DNA of 64,000 bases. It comes from Mycobacterium sp. E183 (GTDB lineage: Bacteria > Actinomycetota > Actinomycetes > Mycobacteriales > Mycobacteriaceae). Positions 1 to 10,587 of the stretch are shown one piece after another. The notes under the pieces are model-generated. The model saw only the letters and a list, made by a program, of their open reading frames with translations, did no database searches and was not told the origin of the DNA. The stretch is taken from NCBI RefSeq assembly GCF_001667735.1, contig NZ_LZJN01000160.1, positions 49,391-113,390 on the forward strand, given 5' to 3'. Within the stretch, counting starts at the first letter, position 1, and each line of letters begins with the position of its first letter. The position numbers and the translations under genes are program-made.

Positions 1-1
1 T

Positions 2-232
2 CGCTCGAGTCGCTATCAATACGTCAAGGACGTCCGCCGGCTGGAGATGCTCGAGCGTCACGGGTGGATTGTCGTCAGAGTCATCGCCGAACATCACCGC
101 GACGAAATAATCCGCCGGGTCAGCGAGGCGCGCTTCGCGAATGTAACCACACTGCGAAAATCCGGGCCGGCAATCGCAGCCAGCTTACGCTCGCGGGCTG
201 GAACCCTAATTACGTCGGCAGGCGGCGGTTGA
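2..232 (+). CDS. C-terminal end of an endonuclease-like hypothetical protein (5' part outside window)
   Basis: The frame is open from the window edge and ends at the TGA at 230-232. The visible 76 residues begin with a Tyr/Asp/Arg-rich stretch, then [14 protein letters not shown], then an arginine-rich helix. A long arginine helix followed by GW-x-V-x-RV is the usual end of DUF559/Vsr-like endonuclease-fold proteins, common in mycobacteria. The catalytic part would lie outside the window, so activity cannot be judged. It is convergent with the VWA gene and overlaps its 3' end by 23 bp. The family call rests on a short motif and is tentative. Confidence 0.45.
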   Translation, partial: RSSRYQYVKDVRRLEMLERHGWIVVRVIAEHHRDEIIRRVSEARFANVTTLRKSGPAIAASLRSRAGTLITSAGGG

Positions 233-1217
233 TGAGCAGGGCCGCGAGTGCGGCGAGCGCCAACACCAGCGCCCCGAGCCGAACCCAGCCCACGCTGGCG
301 TCGCCCTTGATGGTCTCGTAGCCGATCTGCTGCTGCAGCGTCGCGTAGACCGCCTTCAGCTCCGCCAGGCTCGCGGCGTTGTACCAACTGCCGCCGGAGA
401 GCTCGGCGACCTTCTTCATCGTCGTGTCGTCGACGGGAACGGGCTGGCGCTGGTCGTTGATCTCGACGAAGCCGTACGGGGTGCCGAACGAGATCGTCGA
501 GATGGGCACGCCCTGGTCCTTGGCGGTGCGGGCGGCGGTGAAGGCGCCCTTCGGGTTGTCCGGATTGGTCGGCATCGTCTCCTTGCCGTCGGAGAACAGC
601 ACGATGCGCGCCGGTGGCGGCTTGTCGCCGCCGCCGATCACCGCGCCGACCGTCGCGATCGCCTGCAACGCGGTGAAGATGCCCTCCCCGGTGGCGGTGC
701 GGTCGGCGAACTGCAACTTGTCCAGCGCGTTCTTCGTCGCGTCGCGGTTGGTCGTCGGCGACACCAGCACGGTGGCTGTGCCCGCGTACTCGATCAGCCC
801 CAGGTTGATGCCCGGGGTCAGCTCGTCGGCGAACTGCTTGGCCGCCTCCTGCGCGGCCGCCATCCGGTTGGGCTGCACATCGGTGGCGCGCATCGACTGC
901 GACACGTCGATCACCAGCATCACCACCGCCCGGTTGCGGGGAATGCGGACGTCGTTGGTCGGCCCCGCCATCGCGATGGTGAACAGCACCAGCGACGCCA
1001 CCAGCAGGATCGCCGGCACGTGCCGCCAGCGCGAAGGACGTTGGGGCGCAACGCTTTCCAGCAGCTCCATGTTGGCGAAGCGCAGCATCCTTCGCTGCCG
1101 CGCCAGCTGCATGAGGATGTACATCGCGGCCAGCCCGAACACGACCAACAGGAACAGGAAGAACCAGGAGTGTGCGAAGCCGGACAGCGATATCGGCCCG
1201 AGCAATGGCAGTGTCAT
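210..1217 (-). CDS. VWA-domain membrane protein (Rv1481-like, BatA type)
   Basis: 335 residues. Two membrane segments (about 16-37 and 65-84) precede a von Willebrand A domain, and a third segment near 308-330 anchors the C-terminus. The metal-binding MIDAS motif is complete at the start of the domain: D104-V-S106-Q-S108. This layout is that of BatA-like proteins, which work with MoxR ATPases and DUF58 proteins in envelope protein maturation or stress tolerance; the exact role in mycobacteria is unsettled. It is the last gene of the moxR1-DUF58-VWA cluster, 43 bp downstream of the DUF58 gene. Gene order and length match M. tuberculosis Rv1481. Confidence 0.9.
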   Translation of the reverse strand: MTLPLLGPISLSGFAHSWFFLFLLVVFGLAAMYILMQLARQRRMLRFANMELLESVAPQRPSRWRHVPAILLVASLVLFTIAMAGPTNDVRIPRNRAVVMLVIDVSQSMRATDVQPNRMAAAQEAAKQFADELTPGINLGLIEYAGTATVLVSPTTNRDATKNALDKLQFADRTATGEGIFTALQAIATVGAVIGGGDKPPPARIVLFSDGKETMPTNPDNPKGAFTAARTAKDQGVPISTISFGTPYGFVEINDQRQPVPVDDTTMKKVAELSGGSWYNAASLAELKAVYATLQQQIGYETIKGDASVGWVRLGALVLALAALAALLINRRLPT

Positions 1218-1260
1218 AAAACCGTCTTGGTGTGTCTGTGCGCCTCGGTCAAAGTGCCCG

Positions 1261-2214
1261 TCACTGCCGTCCCGCCATCGCCCCGCGCCGGCGGGACTCG
1301 ACGAAGCGGACGATGTCGGCGATCCAATCGCGGTCGGTGCGCAGGGTCAGTATCGGCGCCCCGCAGCTGCGCACGGTGCGCGCCACCTCGGCGCGGTGCG
1401 CGGCGGCAGCCTTGGCAAAATCGTCGCGCAGCTGGGGATCGATGGTGAACTCGCGGGTGACCCCGGATTCGGCGTCCTGCAGCACGACGTCGCCGATGTC
1501 GGGCAGCTCGACGTCGCGGGGGTCGAGCACCTCGACGGCCAGCACCTCGTGGCGGGCCGCGATCGCCCGCAGCGGGCGCATCCAGTTGATCGGCCCCAGG
1601 AAGTCGCTGATGATCACCGCCATGCCGCGGCGGCGTTCCGGACGGCGCAGCGCGTCGATGGTCGTCGCCAGATCCCCGCGCACGCCGACCGGCGCCCTCG
1701 GGGTGGTGGCGATGGTGCGCAGCAGCGTCTGTTCGTGCTGCCGCCCGGAGCGCGCCGGAACCCGAGTCGTGGTCTGGCCGTTGGAGATCAGCGCCCCGAG
1801 CCGGTTGCCGCCGCCGCTGTTGAGGAACGTGATCGCGGCAGCTGCCGCCACGGCCAGGTCGCGCTTCTCGCAGCCCACGGTGCCGAAGTCGAGGCTGGCC
1901 GACATGTCGACCACCAGCCACGTCTCCAGCTCACGGTCGGCGATCATCTGCCGGACGTGGGGGTGCGTGGTGCGCGCCGTGACGGCCCAGTCCATCCTCC
2001 GGACGTCGTCACCGGGCTGGTACTCGCGCGATTCGCCCGGCTCGGAGCCCGGTCCCGGGATCAGCCCGAGATGGTCACCGTGCAGGACGCCGTCGAGCTT
2101 GCGCTTGACCGTCAGCTCGAGTTGCCGCAGCGCCGCCGCCAGCTTCGGGTCGACGATCTGCCCGCGCTGCATCGAGGGCGGGTGTGGCACCGCCGGCTGC
2201 TTGGGGTCGGTCAC
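1261..2214 (-). CDS. DUF58 domain protein (Rv1480-like)
   Basis: 317 residues. The DUF58 signature is clear: a glycine/proline-rich segment followed by [21 protein letters not shown] at about residues 60-81, then a degenerate VWA-like fold with VVDMSAS. No signal peptide or membrane segment is visible, so a cytosolic location is likely. The start codon overlaps the moxR1 stop by 4 bp, so the two are probably translationally coupled. DUF58 proteins are thought to be partners of MoxR ATPases and BatA-type VWA proteins, and all three are adjacent here. Length and order match Rv1480. Confidence 0.92.
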   Translation of the reverse strand: MTDPKQPAVPHPPSMQRGQIVDPKLAAALRQLELTVKRKLDGVLHGDHLGLIPGPGSEPGESREYQPGDDVRRMDWAVTARTTHPHVRQMIADRELETWLVVDMSASLDFGTVGCEKRDLAVAAAAAITFLNSGGGNRLGALISNGQTTTRVPARSGRQHEQTLLRTIATTPRAPVGVRGDLATTIDALRRPERRRGMAVIISDFLGPINWMRPLRAIAARHEVLAVEVLDPRDVELPDIGDVVLQDAESGVTREFTIDPQLRDDFAKAAAAHRAEVARTVRSCGAPILTLRTDRDWIADIVRFVESRRRGAMAGRQ

Positions 2215-3344
2215 CGACCGCTAGCCGCGCCGGCGGGCTGCATCACAGGGGGCACCGACTGCCCCTGCTGCGGAACGGCGTTGACCTGAGGCAGGGCGAC
2301 CGTCTGCAGGATCCGGTTGATGACGATCTCCGACGAGATCTCGTCGGCGAGCGCGTCGTAGGTGAGCACCAGGCGGTGCCGCAGCACGTCGGGAATGACA
2401 TCGACGACATCCTGCGGAATCACGTAGTCGCGGCCACGCACCAGCGCCAGCGAGCGGGACGCGGCGATGATGCCCAGCGAGGCGCGCGGGGACGCACCGA
2501 ACGAGATCCACGTCTTGACGTCGTTCATGCCAAGCTGCTCGGGATGGCGGGTGGCGGTCACGACGCGCACCACGTAGTCGACCAGCGCGTGGTGCACGAA
2601 GCCGTTAGCCGCGATGTCCTGCAGCCGCAACAAGTCGCCGGTGTTGAGGATCTGCTTGGGCTCGGGCGGCCGCACACCCATCCGGTAGATGATCTCCCGC
2701 TCTTCTTCGGGCGACGGGTAGCCGACGTTGATCTTGAACAGGAAGCGGTCCCGCTGGGCCTCGGGGAGCGGGTACACGCCCTCGTGCTCGATCGGGTTCT
2801 GGGTGGCCATCACCAGGAACGGGTTGGGCAGCGGGAACCTCTTGCCGCCGATCGACACTTGGCGTTCCTGCATGACCTCCAGCAACGCCGACTGCACCTT
2901 GGCAGGCGCACGGTTGATCTCGTCGGCGAGCAGGAAGTTCACCACCACCGGGCCGAGCTCGGTGTCGAACTCCTCCTTGCCCTGCCGGTAGATGCGGGTA
3001 CCGATGATGTCGGTGGGCACCAGGTCGGGCGTGAACTGGATGCGGGCGAACGTGCCGCCCACCACCTTGGCGAAGGTCTCGACGGCCAGGGTCTTGGCCA
3101 CACCTGGGACACCTTCGAGCAACACGTGGCCCTTGGAGAGCAGGCCGACCAGCATCCGCTCGACGAGCTGGTCCTGGCCGACGATGATCCGCTTGACCTC
3201 GAAGATGGCCCGCTCCAGCGTGTGCACCTCCGCGGCCAGGCCATTACCACCGCCCGACGGCGCCTCATGGGCCGGCGAGCCGGCAGGACCACCCGGGCCC
3301 GAGTAACCGCTGGCGCCCTGAGGCGGCCCACCTGCTGCTGTCAT
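2211..3344 (-). CDS. moxR1: MoxR-family AAA+ ATPase
   Basis: 377 residues from the ATG at 3344. That start has a GGAGG ribosome site eight bases upstream and gives the length of M. tuberculosis MoxR1 (Rv1479); a longer open frame to 3422 is less likely. After a Gly/Pro-rich N-terminus of about 35 residues come Walker A GVPGVAKT (78-85), Walker B LLADEINRAP and the sensor segment MATQNPIEHEG. MoxR proteins are chaperone-like ATPases acting with VWA-domain partners, encoded here by the next two genes. It overlaps the DUF58 gene by 4 bp. Confidence 0.95.
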   Translation of the reverse strand: MTAAGGPPQGASGYSGPGGPAGSPAHEAPSGGGNGLAAEVHTLERAIFEVKRIIVGQDQLVERMLVGLLSKGHVLLEGVPGVAKTLAVETFAKVVGGTFARIQFTPDLVPTDIIGTRIYRQGKEEFDTELGPVVVNFLLADEINRAPAKVQSALLEVMQERQVSIGGKRFPLPNPFLVMATQNPIEHEGVYPLPEAQRDRFLFKINVGYPSPEEEREIIYRMGVRPPEPKQILNTGDLLRLQDIAANGFVHHALVDYVVRVVTATRHPEQLGMNDVKTWISFGASPRASLGIIAASRSLALVRGRDYVIPQDVVDVIPDVLRHRLVLTYDALADEISSEIVINRILQTVALPQVNAVPQQGQSVPPVMQPAGAASGR

Positions 3345-3507
3345 CAATAACCCTCCACAGCTCATTCGGACACGACTGCTTGCACCACCACTGTCGTGGG
3401 GCCGCGACGTGCCCGCGTCCAACTATTCCAGGCCCGCCGGATTCCGTCGACGCTGGTGGTTCGCCCCCGGCATCCAGCCGGGCGACCCGCCCAGCAACGA
3501 ACCTGGA

Positions 3508-4242
3508 TCAGTACTCGATGATCCTAGTCAGGAACGGCGTCATGCCGGGCTTGCGAACCGGGCTGACGGTGACGTGACCGGCGAGGCTGGACGCCTCCAG
3601 CATCTGGCCGTTGCCCAGATACATCGTCACGTGCTGGCCGCCGTTCGGGCCGTAGAAGATCAGGTCGCCGCGCCGCGCCTGGTCGGGTGGGATGTGCCGG
3701 CCGGCGTTGTACTGGTCACCGGAGAACCGGGGAATCAGGACGCCGACGCCGGCGAAGCCGTACCGCATCAGGCCCGAGCAGTCGAAACCGGTGATGTTCG
3801 CGCCGTCGCCGACGCCCTTGCTCGGGCCGTCCAGCGAGCCACCGCCCCACGAGTAGGGCACGCCCATCTGCGAGCCCATCCGCTTGATGACGTACTCGAT
3901 TGCCTGACGGCCGTAGACCCGCGGGATCTTGCCGCCCGGGTTGGTGGGGCTTGCCGCAGTGGGAGCGGGATCCCCCAGGATGTTGATTCCGAGGCCGCCC
4001 AGGAACTGCCTGCCCAGGTCCATCGTCGTTTGGGTCGCCTGGGCGGTGGCCTGCAGCGACGCGTTGGCGACGGCGAGCGGGTCGCCCGGGGCGCCCGCGC
4101 TGATCGTCGCCGGCAGGGTGGGGTCCCAGGCGCCGGGGTCGGCCACGGCGACGGGCGCCGGGGCGGCGACCGACAACATCAGCCCGGTCACCACGGTGGT
4201 GATCCAGGCGAGGTTGATCAGGCGAATCCGCTTGCGGCGCAT
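3508..4242 (-). CDS. ripB: NlpC/P60 peptidoglycan endopeptidase RipB
   Basis: 244 residues. The NlpC/P60 domain fills the C-terminal half, with the nucleophile in FDCSGL, the histidine in QHVTMYLG and the acidic residue in QMLEASS, the same triad positions as RipA. The N-terminus carries a signal peptide (arginine-rich start, hydrophobic core, AAPAPVAVADP). RipB cleaves the D-Glu to mDAP stem-peptide bond in cell separation. I chose ATG 4242 because GGGGAG lies directly upstream; ATG 4263, 7 codons earlier, has a weaker site. It follows ripA closely and both share one promoter region. It lacks the coiled coil of RipA. Confidence 0.95.
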   Translation of the reverse strand: MRRKRIRLINLAWITTVVTGLMLSVAAPAPVAVADPGAWDPTLPATISAGAPGDPLAVANASLQATAQATQTTMDLGRQFLGGLGINILGDPAPTAASPTNPGGKIPRVYGRQAIEYVIKRMGSQMGVPYSWGGGSLDGPSKGVGDGANITGFDCSGLMRYGFAGVGVLIPRFSGDQYNAGRHIPPDQARRGDLIFYGPNGGQHVTMYLGNGQMLEASSLAGHVTVSPVRKPGMTPFLTRIIEY

Positions 4243-4267
4243 GGCTCCCCGTTCGATTTTCATTCGT

Positions 4268-5704
4268 TCACCACTCGATGTAGCGGACCACGTAGGGCGT
4301 CATGCCGCTGGTGCGCACCGGCGCGACGCGGACCTTCAGCCCGATATCGGGGGCCTCGAGCATTTGCCCGTCGCCGAGGTAGATCGTGACGTGCTGGCTG
4401 CCGCCGGGGCCGTAGAAGATGACGTCGCCGCGGCGCATCTGCGAGGACGGGATCTTGCGGCCCAGGTTGTACTGCGAGCCCGAGTAGTGCGGCAGCTTGA
4501 TGCCCACCCCGGCGAACGAGTACAGGACCAGGCCCGAGCAGTCGAAGCCGGTGATGCCGGCGCCCGAGTCGATGCCCTTGCTGGGCCCGGCGGCGTTGCC
4601 GCCGCCCCAGGAGTACGGCACGCCGATCTGCGACATGCCGCGCCGGATCACGTATTCGGTGGCCTGCCGGCCGTACACCCGCGGGATCCGCCCGGAAGTC
4701 CCGCCGGGGGCGGCATTGGTGATGCCTGTGTCGTCGGGCTTGAGGATGCCGAGCTGCTGCAGGAAGTTGCGGCCCAGTCCGGCGGTGACCTGCGTCGAGG
4801 TGGCCGAGATCCCCAGCACCTGGTTGATGACCGCGATCGGGTCGCCGGGGACGTTGGCGCTCGGGATCATCGGCAGGGTCGGGTCCCAGGCGCCGTCCCA
4901 GCGGCGGGCCCCGGTGTGCGGCGCCGGCGCCCCGGGCGAGCCGGTCTCCCACCGGTCGCCCGAGCTCGGGGTGGCGGGACCGCCCGGGCCGGTCGACCAC
5001 TGCCGTTGGGCGGCTTCGAGTTTCGCCTGCGCCTCGTCGCGTTCGGCGGCCAGCCGGGTGACCTGTTCGCGCTGTTCGTCGAACTTGCGCTTGGAATCGG
5101 TCAGCGCCGCCACCGCGGCGTCCTGGCTGCCTTTGGCGTCGGCGGCGGCCTTGTCGGCCTTCTGCTTGGCCAGCCGAGCCGCCGATTCCTTGTTCACCTG
5201 TTCGGTTCGCGCCTGCTGCAGCCTGGTCATCACCGTTTGGGAGCTCGCGGACAGGGTCTTCGCGGCGGCCTCGGTGGCGATGATCTCGTCTGGGCTGGTG
5301 GCGGTCAGGTAGCTGCTCGACGGGCCATTCATGTAGGTGGCGGCGGCGAACGTGTCGAACCGCTGTTGCGCCGCGGCGATCGCGGTGTTGGCGTCTTTGA
5401 CCGCCTGCTGGCTGGTCTCGAGGTCGCGTTGGGCCGCGGCGACGTTGTCCCGGGTGGTCTCGACGTCCACCAGGGCTTTGTTGACGCTCTCCTGTTCCGT
5501 CTGGATTTCGGCGCTCAGATTCTCCAGGCGCTGGTTCGCCTTCGCGACGTTGGCGATCAGACCGGCCAGGCTGTCGGCGGCGGGGTCACCCTGGGCGAGC
5601 CCGGGCGTACAGAGCAGCAGGGCCACGCTCACGACTGATGGCACGACCGGCCGGACGAGCCTCGCGACCGGTTGCGCAGCGGAGCCCCGGCGTGTGCGTC
5701 TCAT
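4268..5704 (-). CDS. ripA: NlpC/P60 peptidoglycan endopeptidase RipA
   Basis: 478 residues, close to M. tuberculosis RipA (472). Order of parts: signal peptide (hydrophobic stretch to about residue 40), a long alanine/glutamine-rich coiled coil (about 45-250) that in RipA blocks the active site of the zymogen, a Pro/Gly-rich linker, and the C-terminal NlpC/P60 domain with FDCSGLVLY, QHVTIYLGDG and QMLEAPD. RipA splits peptidoglycan stem peptides at the septum. A possible MtrA direct repeat lies 157 bp upstream. ripB follows 25 bp downstream in the same direction. Confidence 0.96.
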   Translation of the reverse strand: MRRTRRGSAAQPVARLVRPVVPSVVSVALLLCTPGLAQGDPAADSLAGLIANVAKANQRLENLSAEIQTEQESVNKALVDVETTRDNVAAAQRDLETSQQAVKDANTAIAAAQQRFDTFAAATYMNGPSSSYLTATSPDEIIATEAAAKTLSASSQTVMTRLQQARTEQVNKESAARLAKQKADKAAADAKGSQDAAVAALTDSKRKFDEQREQVTRLAAERDEAQAKLEAAQRQWSTGPGGPATPSSGDRWETGSPGAPAPHTGARRWDGAWDPTLPMIPSANVPGDPIAVINQVLGISATSTQVTAGLGRNFLQQLGILKPDDTGITNAAPGGTSGRIPRVYGRQATEYVIRRGMSQIGVPYSWGGGNAAGPSKGIDSGAGITGFDCSGLVLYSFAGVGIKLPHYSGSQYNLGRKIPSSQMRRGDVIFYGPGGSQHVTIYLGDGQMLEAPDIGLKVRVAPVRTSGMTPYVVRYIEW

Positions 5705-5860
5705 TCGACTCAGGTCTCCTACGGCTCAACGCGACGGGCGGCGCCGGCCACAGGGCTCTCAAGAGGCGCCAAAGACAACACCAGCATCATTTGCACCGTA
5801 CGTCACACTATTGGGCGTGCAAACGCTCCACAGAAATCGCACTCTTGACGTGCGTTTAAT

Positions 5861-5877
5861 GTGACCGAACGGTGACC
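5861..5877 (-). promoter_or_regulatory. possible MtrA binding direct repeat upstream of ripA
   Basis: Read toward ripA, GGTCAC occurs twice with the two copies 11 bp apart (one helical turn), about 160 bp before the ripA start. ripA is a known target of the response regulator MtrA, which binds GTCAC-type direct repeats. The match to MtrA is inference from motif and gene. Confidence 0.4.
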
Positions 5878-5943
5878 TGCCGGGTTTGCCGCAGCGGCCG
5901 ATGAGGGAGTGGCCGGCGGGACCTGTCGCGCCGGAAAGCGGGG

Positions 5944-6492
5944 CTAGGCCGTGTTCGTCGGCGTCACTTCCTGCGCCCCCGCCGAATCCGACGGAGTTGC
6001 TGATCGCCTGGCGCGCAGCTGCAGGAGGCGGGTGCCGACGGCGGCCGCGAAGACCGCGAGCAGCAGGAAGATGGTGAGGCCCGTCCACGGGAATTCGTGG
6101 CCCTCGAGCTCGCCCACGAAATGCTGCGCCGAGACCACCGGGTTGCCGGTCTTGGCGATGTCCTCGCCGGCCTCCAGCGTGACCCGCGGGAATTGTGTGC
6201 TGTAGCTACCTACGTAACTCGGGCTGAGCGTCAGGACGGTCGAGTCGTGGTAGTCGGCGCCGACCACGGTCGAGATGTCGCGCAGCGGGGTGTCGTTCGG
6301 GGGGTTGTGGTCGAGCAGCACGATCTTGAGGTTGATGCCGTGTGCGCGCGCCTGGTTGACCACATCGAGCAGCTCGGGCAGCGCCGCGGCCGGCGCGCTG
6401 ACGCCGTCGGCGGCAACCTGCGCCTTGATCGCGGCCATGTCGACGTCTTGCGGAATGTAGAGCGGCAGGACGAAGGATTCGTGCCCGGTCAT
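5944..6492 (-). CDS. Rv1476-like single-pass membrane protein
   Basis: 182 residues from ATG 6492, chosen because GGGAGG stands six bases upstream; longer frames read into non-coding DNA. The N-terminal 140 residues form a soluble domain with an alternating alpha/beta pattern (LKIVLLDHNPP, VLTLSPSYVG). One membrane helix follows near residues 143-163 (LTIFLLLAVFAAAVG), then a short basic tail. The position just upstream of ripA, same strand, matches Rv1476, a conserved membrane protein of unproven function. The topology could place the soluble domain outside the cytoplasm, but no signal peptide is visible. Confidence 0.85.
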   Translation of the reverse strand: MTGHESFVLPLYIPQDVDMAAIKAQVAADGVSAPAAALPELLDVVNQARAHGINLKIVLLDHNPPNDTPLRDISTVVGADYHDSTVLTLSPSYVGSYSTQFPRVTLEAGEDIAKTGNPVVSAQHFVGELEGHEFPWTGLTIFLLLAVFAAAVGTRLLQLRARRSATPSDSAGAQEVTPTNTA

Positions 6493-6604
6493 TTCGCCTC
6501 CCTGACTAGTGCTACCGGCACCGTACGCGACGCGGGTTCGCGATCGCCCGCCCGGCGGGCGGGCCGGCCTCGCCGCAAGCCGCGCCGCCCTTGCGGTCAC
6601 GACA

Positions 6605-6651
6605 CATAAACCACGCACACGACACGCCGGCGAGGGTGTGCGAGGTTTATG
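6605..6651. repeat. 16-bp inverted repeat in the acn upstream region
   Basis: Left arm 6605-6620 begins CATAAACC and ends CGCACAC; right arm 6636-6651 is its reverse complement with one mismatch, around a 15-bp centre. It lies between two divergent genes and has no T-run, so it is not an obvious terminator. An operator or an RNA structure in the acn leader are the alternatives. Confidence 0.6.
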
Positions 6652-6780
6652 TTTCGAGAGCATCCGCCCGGCGCCGCGCCCGGGCACGCGGTCACGGCGC
6701 TTCCGAGAGAGTCCGCCCCGAGGGGTTTAAACCGTCGGCCTACGCGACAAGACTGGACCTACGGGCGCCCCGCCGTAATG

Positions 6781-6796
6781 CAGGACAAGCGTACTG
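6781..6796 (+). promoter_or_regulatory. AcnR-type operator before acn
   Basis: The sequence CAGGACAAGCGTACTG matches the imperfect inverted repeat that I recall for AcnR, the TetR-type repressor of aconitase in Corynebacterium glutamicum (CAGNAC-N3-CGTACTG). The acnR-like gene lies directly downstream of acn here, as in corynebacteria. The site is 65 bp before the acn start. Confidence 0.75.
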
Positions 6797-6860
6797 TTAA
6801 AGTAGCACCGCACCGCCGGCACGGCCCGTCGGCGGAAGAACTAAATCCTTGGGAGTTGAA

Positions 6861-9677
<2,817 letters not shown>

Positions 9678-9689
9678 CCGTCGTCGCCT

Positions 9690-10271
9690 GTGCCCAAAGT
9701 CAGCGAGGATCATCTGGCGGCTCGCCGCCGCCAGATCCTCGACGGTGCCCGCCGTTGCTTCGCCGAGTACGGCTACGACAAGGCCACGGTGCGGCGGCTG
9801 GAGACGGCCATCGGGATGTCGCGTGGCGCGATCTTCCACCACTTCCGCGACAAGGACGCGCTGTTCTTCGCGCTGGCGCACGAGGATGCCGAGCGGATGG
9901 CCGACGTGGCGTCGCGCGAGGGCCTCATCCAGGTGATGCGCGACATGCTCGCCGCGCCCGACCAGTTCGACTGGCTGGCCACCAGGCTGGAGATCGCACG
10001 CAAGCTGCGCAACGACCCCGAGTTCAGCCGCGGCTGGGCGGAGCGGTCCGCGGAACTGGCGGCGGCGACAACCGACCGGTTGCGCCGGCAGAAGGAGGCG
10101 CACCGGGTGCGCGACGACGTTCCCGGCGACGTGTTGCAGTGCTATCTGGAGTTGGTGCTCGACGGCCTGGTGGCGCGGCTGGCGTCAGGCGAGGATCCGC
10201 GGCGATTGTCCGCGGTGCTCGACCTGGTGGAAAAGTCCGTGCGCCGCAACGACTCTGGCCCGCAGGAGTAG
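9690..10271 (+). CDS. acnR: TetR-family regulator of aconitase (AcnR-like)
   Basis: 193 residues, GTG start 13 bp after acn. The N-terminal TetR HTH is complete (residues about 10-55: RRQILDGARRCFAEYGYDKATVRRLETAIGMSRG in two runs, then IFHHFRDKDALFFAL). The C-terminal ligand domain is all helical. Position and length match Rv1474c and corynebacterial AcnR, which represses acn; in C. glutamicum AcnR responds to citrate and magnesium. The operator-like site upstream of acn supports the same circuit here. Confidence 0.9.
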   Translation: MPKVSEDHLAARRRQILDGARRCFAEYGYDKATVRRLETAIGMSRGAIFHHFRDKDALFFALAHEDAERMADVASREGLIQVMRDMLAAPDQFDWLATRLEIARKLRNDPEFSRGWAERSAELAAATTDRLRRQKEAHRVRDDVPGDVLQCYLELVLDGLVARLASGEDPRRLSAVLDLVEKSVRRNDSGPQE

Positions 10272-10284
10272 CGACGCCGCGGCG

Positions 10285-10494
10285 CTACACCCGTGCGGAT
10301 CGCGCGGTGCGGTTCGGGCCGCCGCGGCTGCGCATCGTGGCACCCGCCTGCAGCAGCAGGCTGTGAATCGATCCGTAGGACCTGCCGGTCGAGGCGACCA
10401 GCGTGCGGATGCTGGCCCCGCCCTCGTAGGCGTTCCGTAGCTCGGACAACAACTCCTCGCGGGTCTTCTTCGACCTTTGCGGTGTCCTTTTCAT
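10285..10494 (-). CDS. Small helix-turn-helix protein (Rv1473A-like)
   Basis: 69 residues. It has a basic N-terminus (MKRTPQRSKKTREELL) and a helix-turn-helix (LRNAYEGGASIRTLVASTG then RSYGSIHSLLLQAG), followed by a basic tail. It matches the conserved actinobacterial small HTH protein annotated as Rv1473A in M. tuberculosis. The stop lies 13 bp from the convergent acnR-like gene, and the ABC-F gene lies downstream of the start side on the same strand. DNA binding is likely; targets are unknown. Confidence 0.85.
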   Translation of the reverse strand: MKRTPQRSKKTREELLSELRNAYEGGASIRTLVASTGRSYGSIHSLLLQAGATMRSRGGPNRTARSARV

Positions 10495-10587
10495 GGATGT
10501 CCTCCGCGGCTGAGCACGATCGCAAGCACCTAAGAGTAGGAACCCGTCGTCGGCCGCGGGCCGATTTGGACGAAAAGCACCCGGGAG

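Larger units (their letters stand above)
6493..6860. other. 368-bp divergent intergenic region between the Rv1476-like gene and acn
   Basis: It holds the 16-bp inverted repeat and the AcnR-type operator listed separately, and presumably the promoters of both flanking genes. Short open frames here have no ribosome sites or recognisable domains. Confidence 0.7.

Noticed and set aside
379..2289. 636-residue plus-strand open frame
   Set aside because: It is antisense to the VWA and DUF58 genes, both of which have clear motifs.
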